NCBI RefSeq assembly: GCF_017254845.1
Contig: NZ_JAFKCU010000008.1
Span: 124,001-188,000, forward strand
Length of the DNA: 64,000 bases
Source of the DNA: Algoriphagus pacificus
Lineage (GTDB): Bacteria; Bacteroidota; Bacteroidia; Cytophagales; Cyclobacteriaceae
Direction of reading: 5' to 3'
Of the stretch, positions 9,973 through 18,613 are shown in pieces. Position numbers and translations under genes: made by a program. The notes under the pieces are model-generated. The model was not told the origin of the DNA and made no database searches. It was given only the letters and a program-made list of their open reading frames with translations. Positions within the stretch are counted from its first letter, which is position 1; the number at the start of each line of letters is the position of its first letter.

Positions 9973-11421
9973 ATGAAGAGTCTATTTTGGAGAATATCCG
10001 TTTCTTTTGCTTTGGTATTGCTGATTGTTGGCTGTTCCTATGTCTTTATCACAGCGAGTACTGCCCAGCGGTATTTTCAGGAAACCACCCAGCGATTGAA
10101 TGCTACCGTTGCAGATTATATGATTGAGGAAGTCAATCCCTTTCAAAATGGAGAGGTGAATGAGGAAGCTCTAGGAACGATCATGCATTCCATGATGGCT
10201 GTTAACCCGGGGATTGAGGTTTACCTCTTGGATCCAAAAGGCGAGATTTTGTCTTTTGTGGTTTTGGATAAACTGGTAAAGTTGAAATCAGTAGATCTGG
10301 AGCCTGTTCAGGAATTTTTGGCAACAGGAGGAGAAGAGTTTGTGATGGGTGATGATCCCAGAAACCCCGGAGAGAAATCAGTTTTTTCTGCTACTGCAGT
10401 TTATGAAGAAGGAGAGATTTTAGGTTATGTATATATCATTTTAGCAAGTGAAAAATACGAGACCATTGCTTCCGGACTTTTGGGTAGTTATTGGATGCAG
10501 TTGACTTTTGAATCGATCCTAATCACCATGATCGTGGCTTTGCTTATTGGAGTGGTTCTCTTTGGTTTGTTGACTCGTCATTTGCGAAAAATCGTGAAAA
10601 CAGTGGAGCAATTTAAAGATGGAAATCTAGAGGCTCGTGTTCCCAAGGCAAAGACAGAATCAGAATTAGCTGTATTGGGAGATACCTTCAATCATATGGC
10701 GGATACCATTTTGGATAATATAGAGGAACTCAAAAAAGTAGATAGCTTACGAAGAGAGCTGATAGCAAATGTTTCGCATGACCTAAGAAATCCACTCGCA
10801 ATCATCAATGGCTACATAGAGACCCTACAAATTAAAGGTGACTCAATCAGTTCTGAGGAGAAAGAGAAATACCTAAAAATCATCGGAGCTTCCACGGATA
10901 AACTATCGCAATTGGTTTCAGACCTTTTTGACCTGTCCAAACTCGAAAGTGGGCAAATGACTCTTAAAATGGAGCGGCTGAAAATCCAGGAATTGCTTTA
11001 TGATTCTTCCTTGAAATACGAGTTGATGGCTCAAACAAAGGACATTCAGATCAAAACCCAGATTTGTCAAAATCTTCCTTTGGTAAAAGCAGATCTATAT
11101 CTGATGGATCGTGTGATTCAAAACCTTTTAGATAATGCCGTCAAATACACTCCTGAAAATGGTGAAATCCTCATTGATGCCTGCGAAACGGAATCTGGTG
11201 TGAGCATCAAAATCAGAAACAGCGGTTCTGGGATTCCGCAAAAAGATCTAGCTGCCATTTTTGATCGCTACTATATGATTGATAAAGACAGAAATGGGGT
11301 AGAAGGGTCAGGTCTTGGTCTAGCTATAGTCAAGCGGATTCTTGAGGTACATGGATCGGAAATAAGTATAGAATCCGATTCTAGAACATACACCGAATTC
11401 GAATTCGAATTGCCGGTTTAG
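9973..11421 (+). CDS. Two-component sensor histidine kinase
   Basis: 482 residues. Transmembrane helices at ~8-28 and ~180-200 enclose an extracytoplasmic sensor domain of about 150 residues. They are followed by a HAMP linker (~197-250), a dimerisation/phosphoacceptor domain with His269 in the motif NVSHDLRNPLAIINGY, and an ATPase domain with the N box NLLDNAVKYTPENG and the glycine-rich GSGLGLAIVKRI. The G1 box reads NSGSGIP, with Asn where Asp is most usual, a substitution also seen in active kinases. It phosphorylates the regulator encoded 9 bp upstream. The signal is unknown; the sensor domain shows no recognisable PAS or Cache motif by eye. Confidence 0.95.
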   Translation: MKSLFWRISVSFALVLLIVGCSYVFITASTAQRYFQETTQRLNATVADYMIEEVNPFQNGEVNEEALGTIMHSMMAVNPGIEVYLLDPKGEILSFVVLDKLVKLKSVDLEPVQEFLATGGEEFVMGDDPRNPGEKSVFSATAVYEEGEILGYVYIILASEKYETIASGLLGSYWMQLTFESILITMIVALLIGVVLFGLLTRHLRKIVKTVEQFKDGNLEARVPKAKTESELAVLGDTFNHMADTILDNIEELKKVDSLRRELIANVSHDLRNPLAIINGYIETLQIKGDSISSEEKEKYLKIIGASTDKLSQLVSDLFDLSKLESGQMTLKMERLKIQELLYDSSLKYELMAQTKDIQIKTQICQNLPLVKADLYLMDRVIQNLLDNAVKYTPENGEILIDACETESGVSIKIRNSGSGIPQKDLAAIFDRYYMIDKDRNGVEGSGLGLAIVKRILEVHGSEISIESDSRTYTEFEFELPV

Positions 11422-11494
11422 TCATTTCAATTGAACTTGAATTAAATATTTTACAGATATTTATAGTTAAAGAAAATTTAGAAATACTAATCTT

Positions 11495-11968
11495 ATGAGA
11501 AGGGTCTTTTTACTTTTTTTATTAGCTCTCGGCTTTTCTTTAAATGGCTGCATTGATGATCCTAAAATCAATCCAGATGACCTGATTGGAAGATGGGAGA
11601 GTGTAAATCCTGATCCTAACGATCCTGATTTTGCAATTGTTTTATATTATGAAATGAAAGGTGATTTTACTTTAGAGGAAGGTTTTTTAAAAAGAAATCT
11701 AAAGAACAATGAGGAGCTTTATAGATTCATGGCGACTAGTGAATACTTTACAAAAAATGGGTTTTTGGAATTTAGGAACTATAAAACCTTTCGTGCCATC
11801 GAAAATCAAGGCACCGAGGAATATGTTCCAAAAAACCAACTTGTGAAATATGGTACTCCAATTTCTCGGAAGATGCCCTATAAATTATTAGAGAATAATA
11901 CTGTATTATCTGTCTATCAAGGATGTCCAGCAGATTTTTGTTACGATGTTCTTTATGACAAAAAGTAG
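11495..11968 (+). CDS. Hypothetical lipoprotein
   Basis: 157 residues with a clear lipoprotein signal (FSLNGC, Cys19) followed by an acidic stretch. I do not recognise the mature domain. The pattern DLIGRWESVNPD near the mature N terminus resembles lipocalin-like stress or quality-control lipoproteins of Bacteroidota, but the match is weak. It lies 73 bp behind the kinase gene and is closed by a strong terminator, so it may be the last gene of the two-component operon. Confidence 0.75.
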   Translation: MRRVFLLFLLALGFSLNGCIDDPKINPDDLIGRWESVNPDPNDPDFAIVLYYEMKGDFTLEEGFLKRNLKNNEELYRFMATSEYFTKNGFLEFRNYKTFRAIENQGTEEYVPKNQLVKYGTPISRKMPYKLLENNTVLSVYQGCPADFCYDVLYDKK

Positions 11969-12000
11969 AATCCTTTTTATTCAAAAGGGTTCTACTTTTT
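11960..12000. terminator. Bidirectional intrinsic terminator
   Basis: An imperfect stem of about 17 bp: AAAAAGTAGAATCCTTTT pairs with AAAAGGGTTCTACTTTTT across a short loop. T-runs on both strands serve the plus-strand lipoprotein gene and the convergent minus-strand operon that ends at 12019. Confidence 0.85.
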
Positions 12001-12018
12001 ATTTATTCGAGAGGAATA

Positions 12019-12480
12019 TTAGTTAAACTCTCCATTCCCAAAAGGGATTCCGGCAGCACCGCACCAAATAATTCCATGAGTGAATTTAGAGTCCGGTAAA
12101 TTTGGCAAGTTGAAAAAATGCTCTCCATTTTGATTGACTACGCTGACCAATTGAAATGAGCCGCTTTCGGAGAGTTTAAGTTTGTTAGTGGTTGATAAGT
12201 AAACGGTGACTGTACCAGTATGAAAATCGGATACAAAATCTTTTCCGAGCCGCAGAAAGTACTTTCCAGCATCATCAGAGACAATTTCTATCATACCTTT
12301 CGTGTTTGTGCCGCTTTGTGAATTCAATGTTCCGGTTTTGATGGCCATGACATTGGCAGTAACCTTTACCTCGGTTGTTGGATCCGGAATATTTGGGTTC
12401 ATGTCTTCACTTGAATTGGAACAAGCTGCCAAAACAAAAACTAGGAGGAATATGCTTGAGATTTTCATTAATATTTTCAT
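12019..12480 (-). CDS. DM13-like lipoprotein, paralogue of the protein at 14023-14472
   Basis: 153 residues with a lipoprotein signal (lipobox LAAC). The mature part follows the DM13 pattern: a GTVTVYLS strand motif, then a C-terminal IIWCGAAGIPFGNGEFN with a conserved Trp-Cys pair. DM13 domains are thought to be redox or electron-transfer modules built around a conserved Cys; that function is a family prediction. It is the last gene of a four-gene minus-strand operon and overlaps the Crp-type regulator by 4 bp. It differs from its paralogue through most of the chain, so the duplication is old. Confidence 0.78.
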   Translation of the reverse strand: MKILMKISSIFLLVFVLAACSNSSEDMNPNIPDPTTEVKVTANVMAIKTGTLNSQSGTNTKGMIEIVSDDAGKYFLRLGKDFVSDFHTGTVTVYLSTTNKLKLSESGSFQLVSVVNQNGEHFFNLPNLPDSKFTHGIIWCGAAGIPFGNGEFN

Positions 12481-13115
12481 GATAATTGGGGTTTAAAATT
12501 TAAAAGGTTTCTGAAAAGGAATCGGTTTCTACTGTAATTGAGCTGACCTTCTTTTTTCAGTTGTGAAAGGGTTTTGCTCACCATTTGTCGGCTGGTATCT
12601 GCCAGTAATGCCAACTCAGAATGGGTTAGATTAATTTTCAAAAGAGTCTCTGTTCCGAAATTCTTTCCTTTTTTCGAAGCCAAATCGAACAGCAAGGATT
12701 TAATGCGTTCCTCTGCTTCTTCAAAAAGCATTCTTTGTAAACGCGTAGCCAAATGCTCGTTTTGATTCAATAAATGGAGTTGGACTTGTTGGTTGACTTC
12801 AGGAATTTTGGTCTTTTCAGCATCAAGCTTTTGAATGATCGTATCATCCTCGATGGCAATAGCGGTACTCTGATTTTCATTTTGTCCATAGAAATCTCCT
12901 TCACCAAAAATCTCGCCTTCGCTGACTATCCTGAGGATGGTTTGAGATCCTTTATCAAGGGATTTTTGGAGTTTGACCGTTCCTTTCTTGAGCAAATAAT
13001 AGCCTTCACTTGTGATTCCCTGCTTATAAATAAGACAGCCTTTTTGAAATAATTTAAAGTCAGGAAATGAGGCTTCCTGATTCCATTCTGGTTGTATTTT
13101 TTGAGATGAGATCAT
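12477..13115 (-). CDS. Crp/Fnr-family transcriptional regulator
   Basis: 212 residues. The N-terminal ~120 residues form a cyclic-nucleotide-binding-like jelly roll (IYKQGITSEGYYLLKKGTVKL, then GEIFGEGDFYG). The C-terminal winged helix has the recognition segment THSELALLADTSRQMVSKTL. No Cys set for an FNR-type iron-sulfur cluster is present, so it is not an oxygen sensor of that kind. It overlaps the barrel gene upstream and the DM13-like gene downstream by 4 bp each, so it is firmly part of this operon and probably regulates it. The ligand is unknown. Confidence 0.93.
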   Translation of the reverse strand: MISSQKIQPEWNQEASFPDFKLFQKGCLIYKQGITSEGYYLLKKGTVKLQKSLDKGSQTILRIVSEGEIFGEGDFYGQNENQSTAIAIEDDTIIQKLDAEKTKIPEVNQQVQLHLLNQNEHLATRLQRMLFEEAEERIKSLLFDLASKKGKNFGTETLLKINLTHSELALLADTSRQMVSKTLSQLKKEGQLNYSRNRFLFRNLLNFKPQLS

Positions 13116-14017
13116 TGTTGGATGGGTTTGACCTGATAATAAATGCCGATTCCGAAGACTGGAGCTGAGTAGATGTTCTTGCGGGAGAAGATCCAGTCAT
13201 TGAAATTTCTATAGTTTAAGCTGAGATGAATGTTTTGGTACACAGGCATGCTTGCACCAAAACTATAACTGGTGTATTCTGTACCGTCTCCTCTCACAAA
13301 ATCCGAAACAACAGTAACGTCCTCTACTGACGCCAAAGCATTCAGTTTGGCATTAACCCAGACTTTGCCTGCGATTTGGTAGCCGATCTCTGCTCCAATA
13401 CCGAGTTGATCTGAAAAAGAAACTCCTTTGTATTCTGTGCGGTAATTATATGCTCCGAAAATGCTGCCGTAGAAAGGAGCATTTGGTAGCGCAAAAGAAC
13501 TGGCTAGTGTCGACCAAACGTTGAATTCACCATCTCCTGAAGGAAGGTTGATTTCTTCAAAATCATTGATTTTGCTAGAAGCAAAGTGGTTTGCTCTTCC
13601 AATGGGAATTTCCGGAGCAATGGAAATACTCAAAGGCAGATATTTCTTAAGAAGAGCATGTTTAAACTCCAGTTTCAGATCACCTAATCCACTAACTGTT
13701 TCTGTGGTCTCAAATCCATTCCAGGTTTGGAGTGGCCAATTGGCGATAATTGTAAACTTATCCGTGACTCCATATTCACCATAGAAAACCAAAGACTGCT
13801 GTGAAAACTGATTGGTTTCAAGCAAATCTCCACTGAGACTGTAGTAATCCTTTGATTTGAAAGACTGGTAAGCCAATTGATAAAATCCCTCTTTTTTGGC
13901 TTTGGTCCAGCCACTTTGTCCATTTACTTTTTGAATGGAGCATAAGCAAATCAGCCCGAGGAAAAATACCCCGAGTTGACTTGACTTACCCAACCAATTT
14001 CTTGAGATAGGATGCAT
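13112..14017 (-). CDS. Putative outer-membrane beta-barrel protein
   Basis: 301 residues with a signal peptide (hydrophobic segment ~15-33, then VNGQ). The mature protein is a run of alternating amphipathic strands (FGEYGVTDKFTIIANWPLQTW, GLGDLKLEFKHALL) typical of transporter-type outer-membrane barrels. It sits between a DM13-like lipoprotein gene (5 bp upstream) and the Crp-type regulator (4-bp overlap). The operon context suggests an envelope redox or small-molecule uptake function. The substrate cannot be told from the sequence. Confidence 0.78.
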   Translation of the reverse strand: MHPISRNWLGKSSQLGVFFLGLICLCSIQKVNGQSGWTKAKKEGFYQLAYQSFKSKDYYSLSGDLLETNQFSQQSLVFYGEYGVTDKFTIIANWPLQTWNGFETTETVSGLGDLKLEFKHALLKKYLPLSISIAPEIPIGRANHFASSKINDFEEINLPSGDGEFNVWSTLASSFALPNAPFYGSIFGAYNYRTEYKGVSFSDQLGIGAEIGYQIAGKVWVNAKLNALASVEDVTVVSDFVRGDGTEYTSYSFGASMPVYQNIHLSLNYRNFNDWIFSRKNIYSAPVFGIGIYYQVKPIQQ

Positions 14018-14022
14018 GGTGA

Positions 14023-14472
14023 TTAATTAAGCGGTGCATTGCCAAATGGAATTCCTACCGAGCCACACCATAGCAAGACATGGGTGTATTTGGCAGTGGA
14101 GGTTCCAGATGGAATTTGGAAATAATTGGTTCCGGCAGTTCTGACCACTCCCAATGCCAATAAATTAGGATTTCCATTTGCCGGATCAGCCATAAAGGTG
14201 GCTGAGGTAGAAAGGTAAACTGTCACAGTTCCGGTGGCTAAAGCCGTATTGAAACTTGAGCCAAATTCCAGGAATTCTTGGTTTTGGGCATCAATTCCAA
14301 GTGAGGCAGTTCCAGTAGATCCTGCTCCATTTTGATCTACAAAATTCCCCATTCGGAGTACATTGAAAGCTCCTGTGGGTTTAGTGGGATCTTGGATTAC
14401 AGGATCTTTGTCATCAGAACATGCGACAAGGCCTAAAAAGGCGAAGTAGAAAAGTATCATTACTTTTTTCAT
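14023..14472 (-). CDS. DM13-like lipoprotein, first gene of the operon
   Basis: 149 residues with lipobox LVAC. It has the same plan as the protein at 12019-12480: a GTVTVYLSTS strand, FQIPSGTSTAKYTHVLLWCGSV, and a C terminus ending IPFGNAPLN, the DM13 signature with an essential-looking Trp-Cys. It heads a compact operon: DM13-like, barrel, Crp-type regulator, DM13-like. Having two DM13 lipoproteins with one regulator and one barrel suggests a surface redox chain, which is inference. Confidence 0.78.
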   Translation of the reverse strand: MKKVMILFYFAFLGLVACSDDKDPVIQDPTKPTGAFNVLRMGNFVDQNGAGSTGTASLGIDAQNQEFLEFGSSFNTALATGTVTVYLSTSATFMADPANGNPNLLALGVVRTAGTNYFQIPSGTSTAKYTHVLLWCGSVGIPFGNAPLN

Positions 14473-14593
14473 GGTATTATTGGTTTTGTTTGATACAAAT
14501 CTGGGCCTAGGATATCACAAAAAAATCACGGAAGAATAAAGCTTTTGTCGCTGAATTGACTTTGTTTTGGGTTGGAAACGAGAATAAATACCT

Positions 14594-14887
14594 ATGGAAA
14601 AATCAGAAATCAACAGGTTTTTAAGTTTAGATGAACCAAAGGATACTTTTAGTGCAGAGTTAAAAGCACTTTTCTTTGATGGAAAAGGAGATTGGGATAA
14701 GTCACACGCTATGGTCGATGAATTGCCGGGAAAAAGTGCTGCAAGAGTCCATGCTTATCTACATAGGAAAGAAGGAGACCAGTGGAATGCAGACTATTGG
14801 TATAGAAGAGCAGGAGAGAGTAGACCTTCTTTGAGCTTAGATGAGGAGTGGGAAATGCTGCTAGAAAGATTTTGGGAAGAATTCTGA
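14594..14887 (+). CDS. Small conserved hypothetical protein
   Basis: 97 residues, soluble and acidic. The stretch ALFFDGKGDWDKSHAMVDEL followed by HAYLHRKEGDQWNADYWYRRAG matches a small family common in proteobacteria and Bacteroidota whose function I do not know. It ends about 80 bp before a perfect palindrome that may act as its terminator. Start: the ATG at 14594 gives the family's usual N terminus. Confidence 0.8.
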   Translation: MEKSEINRFLSLDEPKDTFSAELKALFFDGKGDWDKSHAMVDELPGKSAARVHAYLHRKEGDQWNADYWYRRAGESRPSLSLDEEWEMLLERFWEEF

Positions 14888-14967
14888 TTAAAAAGCAAAC
14901 TGAAAACTATTGATTTTTTAATAGAACAATCTTGATAAGAAGTTGCCTTTTTTTTAATTTGTACTAC

Positions 14968-14995
14968 AAAAAATACCCTATATAGGGTATTTTTT
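14968..14995. terminator. 28-nt perfect AT-flanked palindrome, probable terminator
   Basis: A self-complementary sequence centred on CCCTATATAGGG with A-runs before and T-runs after. It lies between two plus-strand genes. It can fold as a hairpin with a U-tail and so act as an intrinsic terminator for the gene ending at 14887; it could equally be an operator for the following gene. The core TACCC...GGGTA recurs in a second hairpin at 45032-45053. Confidence 0.6.
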
Positions 14996-15020
14996 GGCTT
15001 AGAATGCCATCGTATTTTTG
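14993..15020 (+). promoter_or_regulatory. Candidate Bacteroidota promoter for the 76-residue protein
   Basis: A TTTG-type -33 box near 14993-14996 and TATTTTTG (matches TAnnTTTG) at 15013-15020, about 16-17 bp apart, place the transcript start just upstream of the ATG at 15042. This supports that ATG over the in-frame TTG/ATG at 15018/15021, which would lie inside the promoter. Confidence 0.4.
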
Positions 15021-15041
15021 ATGCTACTTAAAATTTTTCCT

Positions 15042-15272
15042 ATGAAATTCTTTTACCTATCCTCTGAACCTAATGAATCTGGCAAGTTTGAAATCCATGA
15101 ACGAGAATGTGAAAATATTCCGGATTTACTCGATAGGGAATATTTAGGTCCCTATAATAATGGGAATGAGGCACTTCGAAAAGCTCTAGACCTCAACCCA
15201 GAAGCGATAACATGTGATAATTGTTGTGTGTCGAGTTTTCAAGCAATTTTTAAGAAAAACAAAATCGATTGA
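15042..15272 (+). CDS. Small hypothetical protein with C-terminal Cys pair
   Basis: 76 residues (MKFFYLSSEPNESG...). It is soluble, with no signal peptide. The C-terminal half carries CDNCC, which with the upstream His and Cys (HERECENIP) could bind a metal. The stretch GPYNNGNEALRKALDL resembles short conserved Bacteroidota proteins of unknown role. The start was chosen because the upstream in-frame candidates overlap a promoter-like box. It is the last gene before the tRNA and the integrated element. Confidence 0.65.
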   Translation: MKFFYLSSEPNESGKFEIHERECENIPDLLDREYLGPYNNGNEALRKALDLNPEAITCDNCCVSSFQAIFKKNKID

Positions 15273-15336
15273 AAATTCAGGAAATAAGATCTATTTACTT
15301 TTGCGTCTGATCCAAAATCTTAAATTTGCAGCCATT

Positions 15337-15411
15337 CGGGGTGTGGCGCAGTCCGGTTAGCGTACACGTCTGGGGGGCGTGGGGTCGTGGGTTCAAATCC
15401 CGCCACCCCGA
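15337..15411 (+). tRNA. tRNA-Pro(GGG)
   Basis: The acceptor stem CGGGGTG pairs with CACCCCG. The D-arm is GCGC...GCGT, the anticodon stem CACGT/GCGTG carries the loop CTGGGGG (anticodon GGG), and the T-arm is GTGGG TTCAAAT CCCGC. The 3' CCA is not encoded. The gene is followed by an intrinsic terminator and an integrase gene, so its 3' end is the likely attachment site of the element. Confidence 0.95.
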
Positions 15412-15439
15412 CAGGTTCGAAAACCAAAATTTATTAAAA

Positions 15440-15477
15440 TCCTGTAAATCAGATGGTTTACAGGCTTTTGTTTTTTT
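15440..15477 (+). terminator. Intrinsic terminator after tRNA-Pro
   Basis: A perfect 8-bp stem, CCTGTAAA / TTTACAGG, with an 8-base loop, followed by a T-rich tail (cttttgttttttt). Confidence 0.88.
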
Positions 15478-15552
15478 ATTGGTACCAAAAAAGGCTAATA
15501 AATACCAATATAAATGAGACCGATAAGGTGACCTTTTTTAATTTTTACATTT

Positions 15553-15659
15553 AGGTCCCAGATTGGGGGTTAATGTATTGATATATAAGTGGTTGGTAAA
15601 AATTCTTTTGATGTGTTTTGTATCGATTTGGGCCAGAAATAGGAAGGATTCTGGGACCT
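15553..15659. repeat. Widely spaced 10-bp perfect inverted repeat upstream of the integrase
   Basis: AGGTCCCAGA at 15553-15562 and TCTGGGACCT at 15650-15659, separated by 87 bp, all within the gap between the tRNA terminator and the integrase start. This is where arm-type integrase or excisionase sites of tyrosine-recombinase elements usually lie. The role is inferred from position. Confidence 0.5.
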
Positions 15660-15713
15660 TTTCTTCCATTTTGAATCTATTCACCCACTTTGAACCTAAA
15701 CAAGTCAAACAAA

Positions 15714-16964
15714 ATGAGAGCATCTAATTCATTCGGAGTTCATTTCATTATCAAAACATCGAAGCTTATCGATGGGAAAGCACCAATTTTTGCACGTATT
15801 GTAGTTGAGTCTCGTCGGGTAGAAATATCTATGAAACAAAGAGTTATTCCTGATCAGTGGAGCAAATCCAAAGGAATGGGAAGAGGGACTCGACAAGAAA
15901 TTCTCGATCTTAATACTTATTTGGAACAGGTAAGGGTGGCCATTATTTCAGACTATCAGGAATTACAGGTTCGAAAAAAAAGGATCACCGCTGAGCTATT
16001 GAAAAGTAGATATCTAGGTGAAGAGGAAAAGGAACATACTCTCAATAAATTGGTTGAGTATCACAATACGGAGTTTACCGAGCAGCTTAAAATGGGTACT
16101 CTGAAAAATTATTTTACAACTGCGAGGTACCTGTCAAAATTCCTCAAAAAAAAGTATCGGACCAATGATTTTGCTCTGGAGGATATAGATTTTGCTTTCC
16201 TACATTCTTTTGAAACTTATTTGAGAAGGAATAGGCCTTCAGGCCATCAAAGACCCATGAGCAATAATGGTGTTATGAAACACTTGGAACGGTTTCAGAA
16301 ACTGATGAGATTAGCAGTAAAGCTACAGTGGATAGTCCGTAATCCTTTTGAACAATATCAAATTCGATTTGAAAAAGTTGAAATGGATTTTTTAAGTCAA
16401 GAAGAGCTTGATAATATCCATCAATTGATATTTACATCAGAACGGTTGGAATTAGTTCGGGATCTCTTTGTTTTTGCATGCTATACTGGATTGTCTTATT
16501 CGGATCTGGCAGCCTTAACTCCTGATAGTATCTATAAAGGGGTTGATGGGGAACCTTGGATAACAGGAAGGCGAAAGAAAACGAAAGAACCGTATCATGT
16601 ACCATTGCTTTATCCCGCTTTAGAATTGATTGAGAAGTACAAAGAAAATAATGGAGCGAAATTAAAGGGAAGTCTATTTCCTATCCTTTCCAATCAGAAG
16701 TTAAATAGTTACTTAAAAGAAATAGCTGATTTATGTAGGATCAAGAAAAACCTGACCTTTCACATGGCCCGTCATACTTTTGCAACAACTGTGACTTTGT
16801 TGAATGGAGTGCCTATCGAGTCACTAAGTAAAATGCTTGGCCATAACAAGCTTTCTACAACTCAGATCTATGCAAGAGTAATTCAACTGAAGTTGTCTCA
16901 TGATATGGCTGCGTTACGCGATAAATTGGCTCCAAAACCCTCAAGTTCTTTGGAAGTGATTTGA
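15714..16964 (+). CDS. int: Tyrosine recombinase (element integrase)
   Basis: 416 residues from the ATG at 15714; an in-frame TTG 24 bp upstream is less likely. The N-terminal arm-binding region (~1-100) and SAM-like core-binding domain (~110-210) precede a catalytic domain with the expected set: Arg in the FACYTGLSYSDLAAL region, Lys in GRRKKTKEPYHVPL, HMARHTFATT (His and Arg), LGHNKLSTTQ (His) and the nucleophile Tyr in QIYARV. It is of the Bacteroidota type that integrates conjugative and mobilisable elements. It begins ~300 bp behind tRNA-Pro and points away from it, which makes the tRNA 3' end the likely target. A downstream att copy was not found in the window. Confidence 0.95.
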   Translation: MRASNSFGVHFIIKTSKLIDGKAPIFARIVVESRRVEISMKQRVIPDQWSKSKGMGRGTRQEILDLNTYLEQVRVAIISDYQELQVRKKRITAELLKSRYLGEEEKEHTLNKLVEYHNTEFTEQLKMGTLKNYFTTARYLSKFLKKKYRTNDFALEDIDFAFLHSFETYLRRNRPSGHQRPMSNNGVMKHLERFQKLMRLAVKLQWIVRNPFEQYQIRFEKVEMDFLSQEELDNIHQLIFTSERLELVRDLFVFACYTGLSYSDLAALTPDSIYKGVDGEPWITGRRKKTKEPYHVPLLYPALELIEKYKENNGAKLKGSLFPILSNQKLNSYLKEIADLCRIKKNLTFHMARHTFATTVTLLNGVPIESLSKMLGHNKLSTTQIYARVIQLKLSHDMAALRDKLAPKPSSSLEVI

Positions 16965-17037
16965 CCCACATTCGGTATCAGATGTGGGTTTTTAATCCTA
17001 AGTATTTCCAAATTTGGGATGTCCAAAACAATAATTT

Positions 17038-17328
17038 ATGGCGGTGGAAATAGTTACCAAAGATGACTTGGAAGAATTCAAAACCGAATTATTCGGTGAG
17101 CTTGCCAAGCTCTTTAAACCAGTTCAAGATTTAGAAGGAGGAAAGCGATGGCTGAAGACTTATGAAGTGAAAAAGTTATTGGATATTTCCTCGGGTACAT
17201 TACAAAGTCTTCGTATTAATGGAGAGATCCCATACACTAAAATGGGAGGTATCTTGTATTATGACCGACAAGAAATCAATCGTATTCTGGAGGAAAGAAA
17301 ACATAGAATAAGAAATGTGAAATTTTAA
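17038..17328 (+). CDS. Excisionase-like helix-turn-helix protein
   Basis: 96 residues. A charged N-terminal helix (EEFKTELFGELAKLF) precedes a MerR/Xis-type winged HTH: RWLKTYEVKKLLDISSGTL, then GEIPYTKMGGILYYDRQEI. Proteins of this plan sit beside integrases of Bacteroidota mobile elements and act as recombination directionality factors or regulators. It follows the integrase by 73 bp and shares the TAATG stop/start with the next gene, so the two are translationally coupled. Confidence 0.85.
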   Translation: MAVEIVTKDDLEEFKTELFGELAKLFKPVQDLEGGKRWLKTYEVKKLLDISSGTLQSLRINGEIPYTKMGGILYYDRQEINRILEERKHRIRNVKF

Positions 17329-17552
17329 TGAATGTCAATTCCTCAGAAAACCGAGGTTTTTCATGGGAGATTCCACCTTCTTTGGATCTTGTAAAGATCT
17401 ATTTTATCCAAAAAGGAGCCTCTGAATCTGAGGCTGAGAGATTCTATTCTGTCCATCAAAATAACAACTGGAAAACAGTTAAAGGAAGACCTATAAGGTA
17501 CTGGAAAGGATGGGCTAATGAATGGATTTGGAGGCTCAATACTGATAAATAA
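17328..17552 (+). CDS. Small mobile-element protein, paralogue of 32320-32535
   Basis: 74 residues with no recognised fold. It shares a clear pattern with the protein at 32320-32535: PPSL..VK.YF, EAE.FY, then a Trp-rich end (A.EW.W.L). Proteins of this kind occur beside integrases and mobilisation genes in Bacteroidota; their function is not known to me. It overlaps the HTH gene by one base. The two paralogues bracket the secreted-peptide cluster, as if the cargo lies between two copies of an element gene. Confidence 0.72.
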   Translation: MNVNSSENRGFSWEIPPSLDLVKIYFIQKGASESEAERFYSVHQNNNWKTVKGRPIRYWKGWANEWIWRLNTDK

Positions 17553-18372
17553 AATAACGAGTCACCTGATGGAACAGTTGATGCTAAAACAGAACTCTTT
17601 TGTGGAGGATTTGGAGCGTTTTATTTGCAGCGCAAGTTTCTTTAGAACATAGTTTAAAATGGTTTAGTAAAAGGTTCTTCTGTGGAATGAGTTTGAGAGA
17701 TTCTGAAATTTTAAAGTAAATATTTTTATAAGGTAGACCTATATTTAAACTTTTAAGACCTTAATGAATAGGTATGGCTGGATTCGAATCTAAGTTTATA
17801 AATTACTGAAATATACTGTATTACCTGTTTTATTTTTGTTTAGGTCACCGAATGAGGTAAAGTTATTTTTAAGTTGTGTAAATAATTAATTACCATCAAT
17901 TTAGCTTAATTATTTTTTATTTTTAGAAAAAAATAAAAATTTGGAAGCTTTATTCTCTAATCGAACCCTTTTAGTTGGGAGATAAGTTCAATTGACTGTT
18001 CCGTTTTCTTTTGCAAAATCTAGGTAAATAAAAATCTATTTAATCAGTTAAATGACCTCTTAAAGGAAAGTTTTGTAGGAATTCTATTTTAGTTCTCCGT
18101 ATAATTGGCTCATGATTTAATTTACTTCATTGAAAGCTTAAAAAGCTCTGGCTCTGAATAAGAAACTACAATTTTTAAGTGCTATTTTCAATACCATCAG
18201 TCCAAAATTGATTGGCATGATCACTTTACTTGCCCATAAAGAGCTAAAATTTTAACTTAATTTAGTTTCAGTTCAAATTAGTTAAGTTTTGAAAAACCAT
18301 ATAATGGATAAACTTTTCTGCATTTATAATTCAAAATTTGAGTTGTATCAATTTTTTGAAACCCGAGATAAA
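17553..18372. other. 820-bp AT-rich gene-free stretch
   Basis: No convincing ORF, RNA gene or repeat. The composition is markedly AT-rich, with a short AT hairpin near 17905-17940. It marks the boundary between the integration genes and the peptide cluster. Confidence 0.6.
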
Positions 18373-18594
18373 CTATTCAATAGTGTTTAAATTAATCCCG
18401 TTATCTTCCAATAACTTCAATACATTCATTTCATAAATTTCTCCTAATAATGCAAGCTGCGTGACACTTGGTTGGGATTTGTTGCTTTCAACATTCGAAA
18501 GTGTTTTTTGGGAAATCCCCAAAAGTTCAGCTACTTCTTGTTGACTTAGTCTTTTTTTTTCTCTCGCTCTTTTTAAGTGATGACCGATCTTCAT
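18373..18594 (-). CDS. XRE-family helix-turn-helix regulator of the peptide cluster
   Basis: 73 residues, almost only the HTH: HLKRAREKKRLSQQEVAELL then GISQKTLSNVESNKSQPSV, followed by a short tail. It is divergent from the VKOR-fusion gene, with the 136-bp gap holding two copies of ATTAGTAAA exactly 21 bp apart. The same tandem pattern is found ahead of the second precursor gene, so this protein is the natural candidate to bind both (inference). Whether it represses or activates cannot be told. Confidence 0.88.
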   Translation of the reverse strand: MKIGHHLKRAREKKRLSQQEVAELLGISQKTLSNVESNKSQPSVTQLALLGEIYEMNVLKLLEDNGINLNTIE

Positions 18595-18613
18595 TGGTTA
18601 AAAGGTTATTTGG

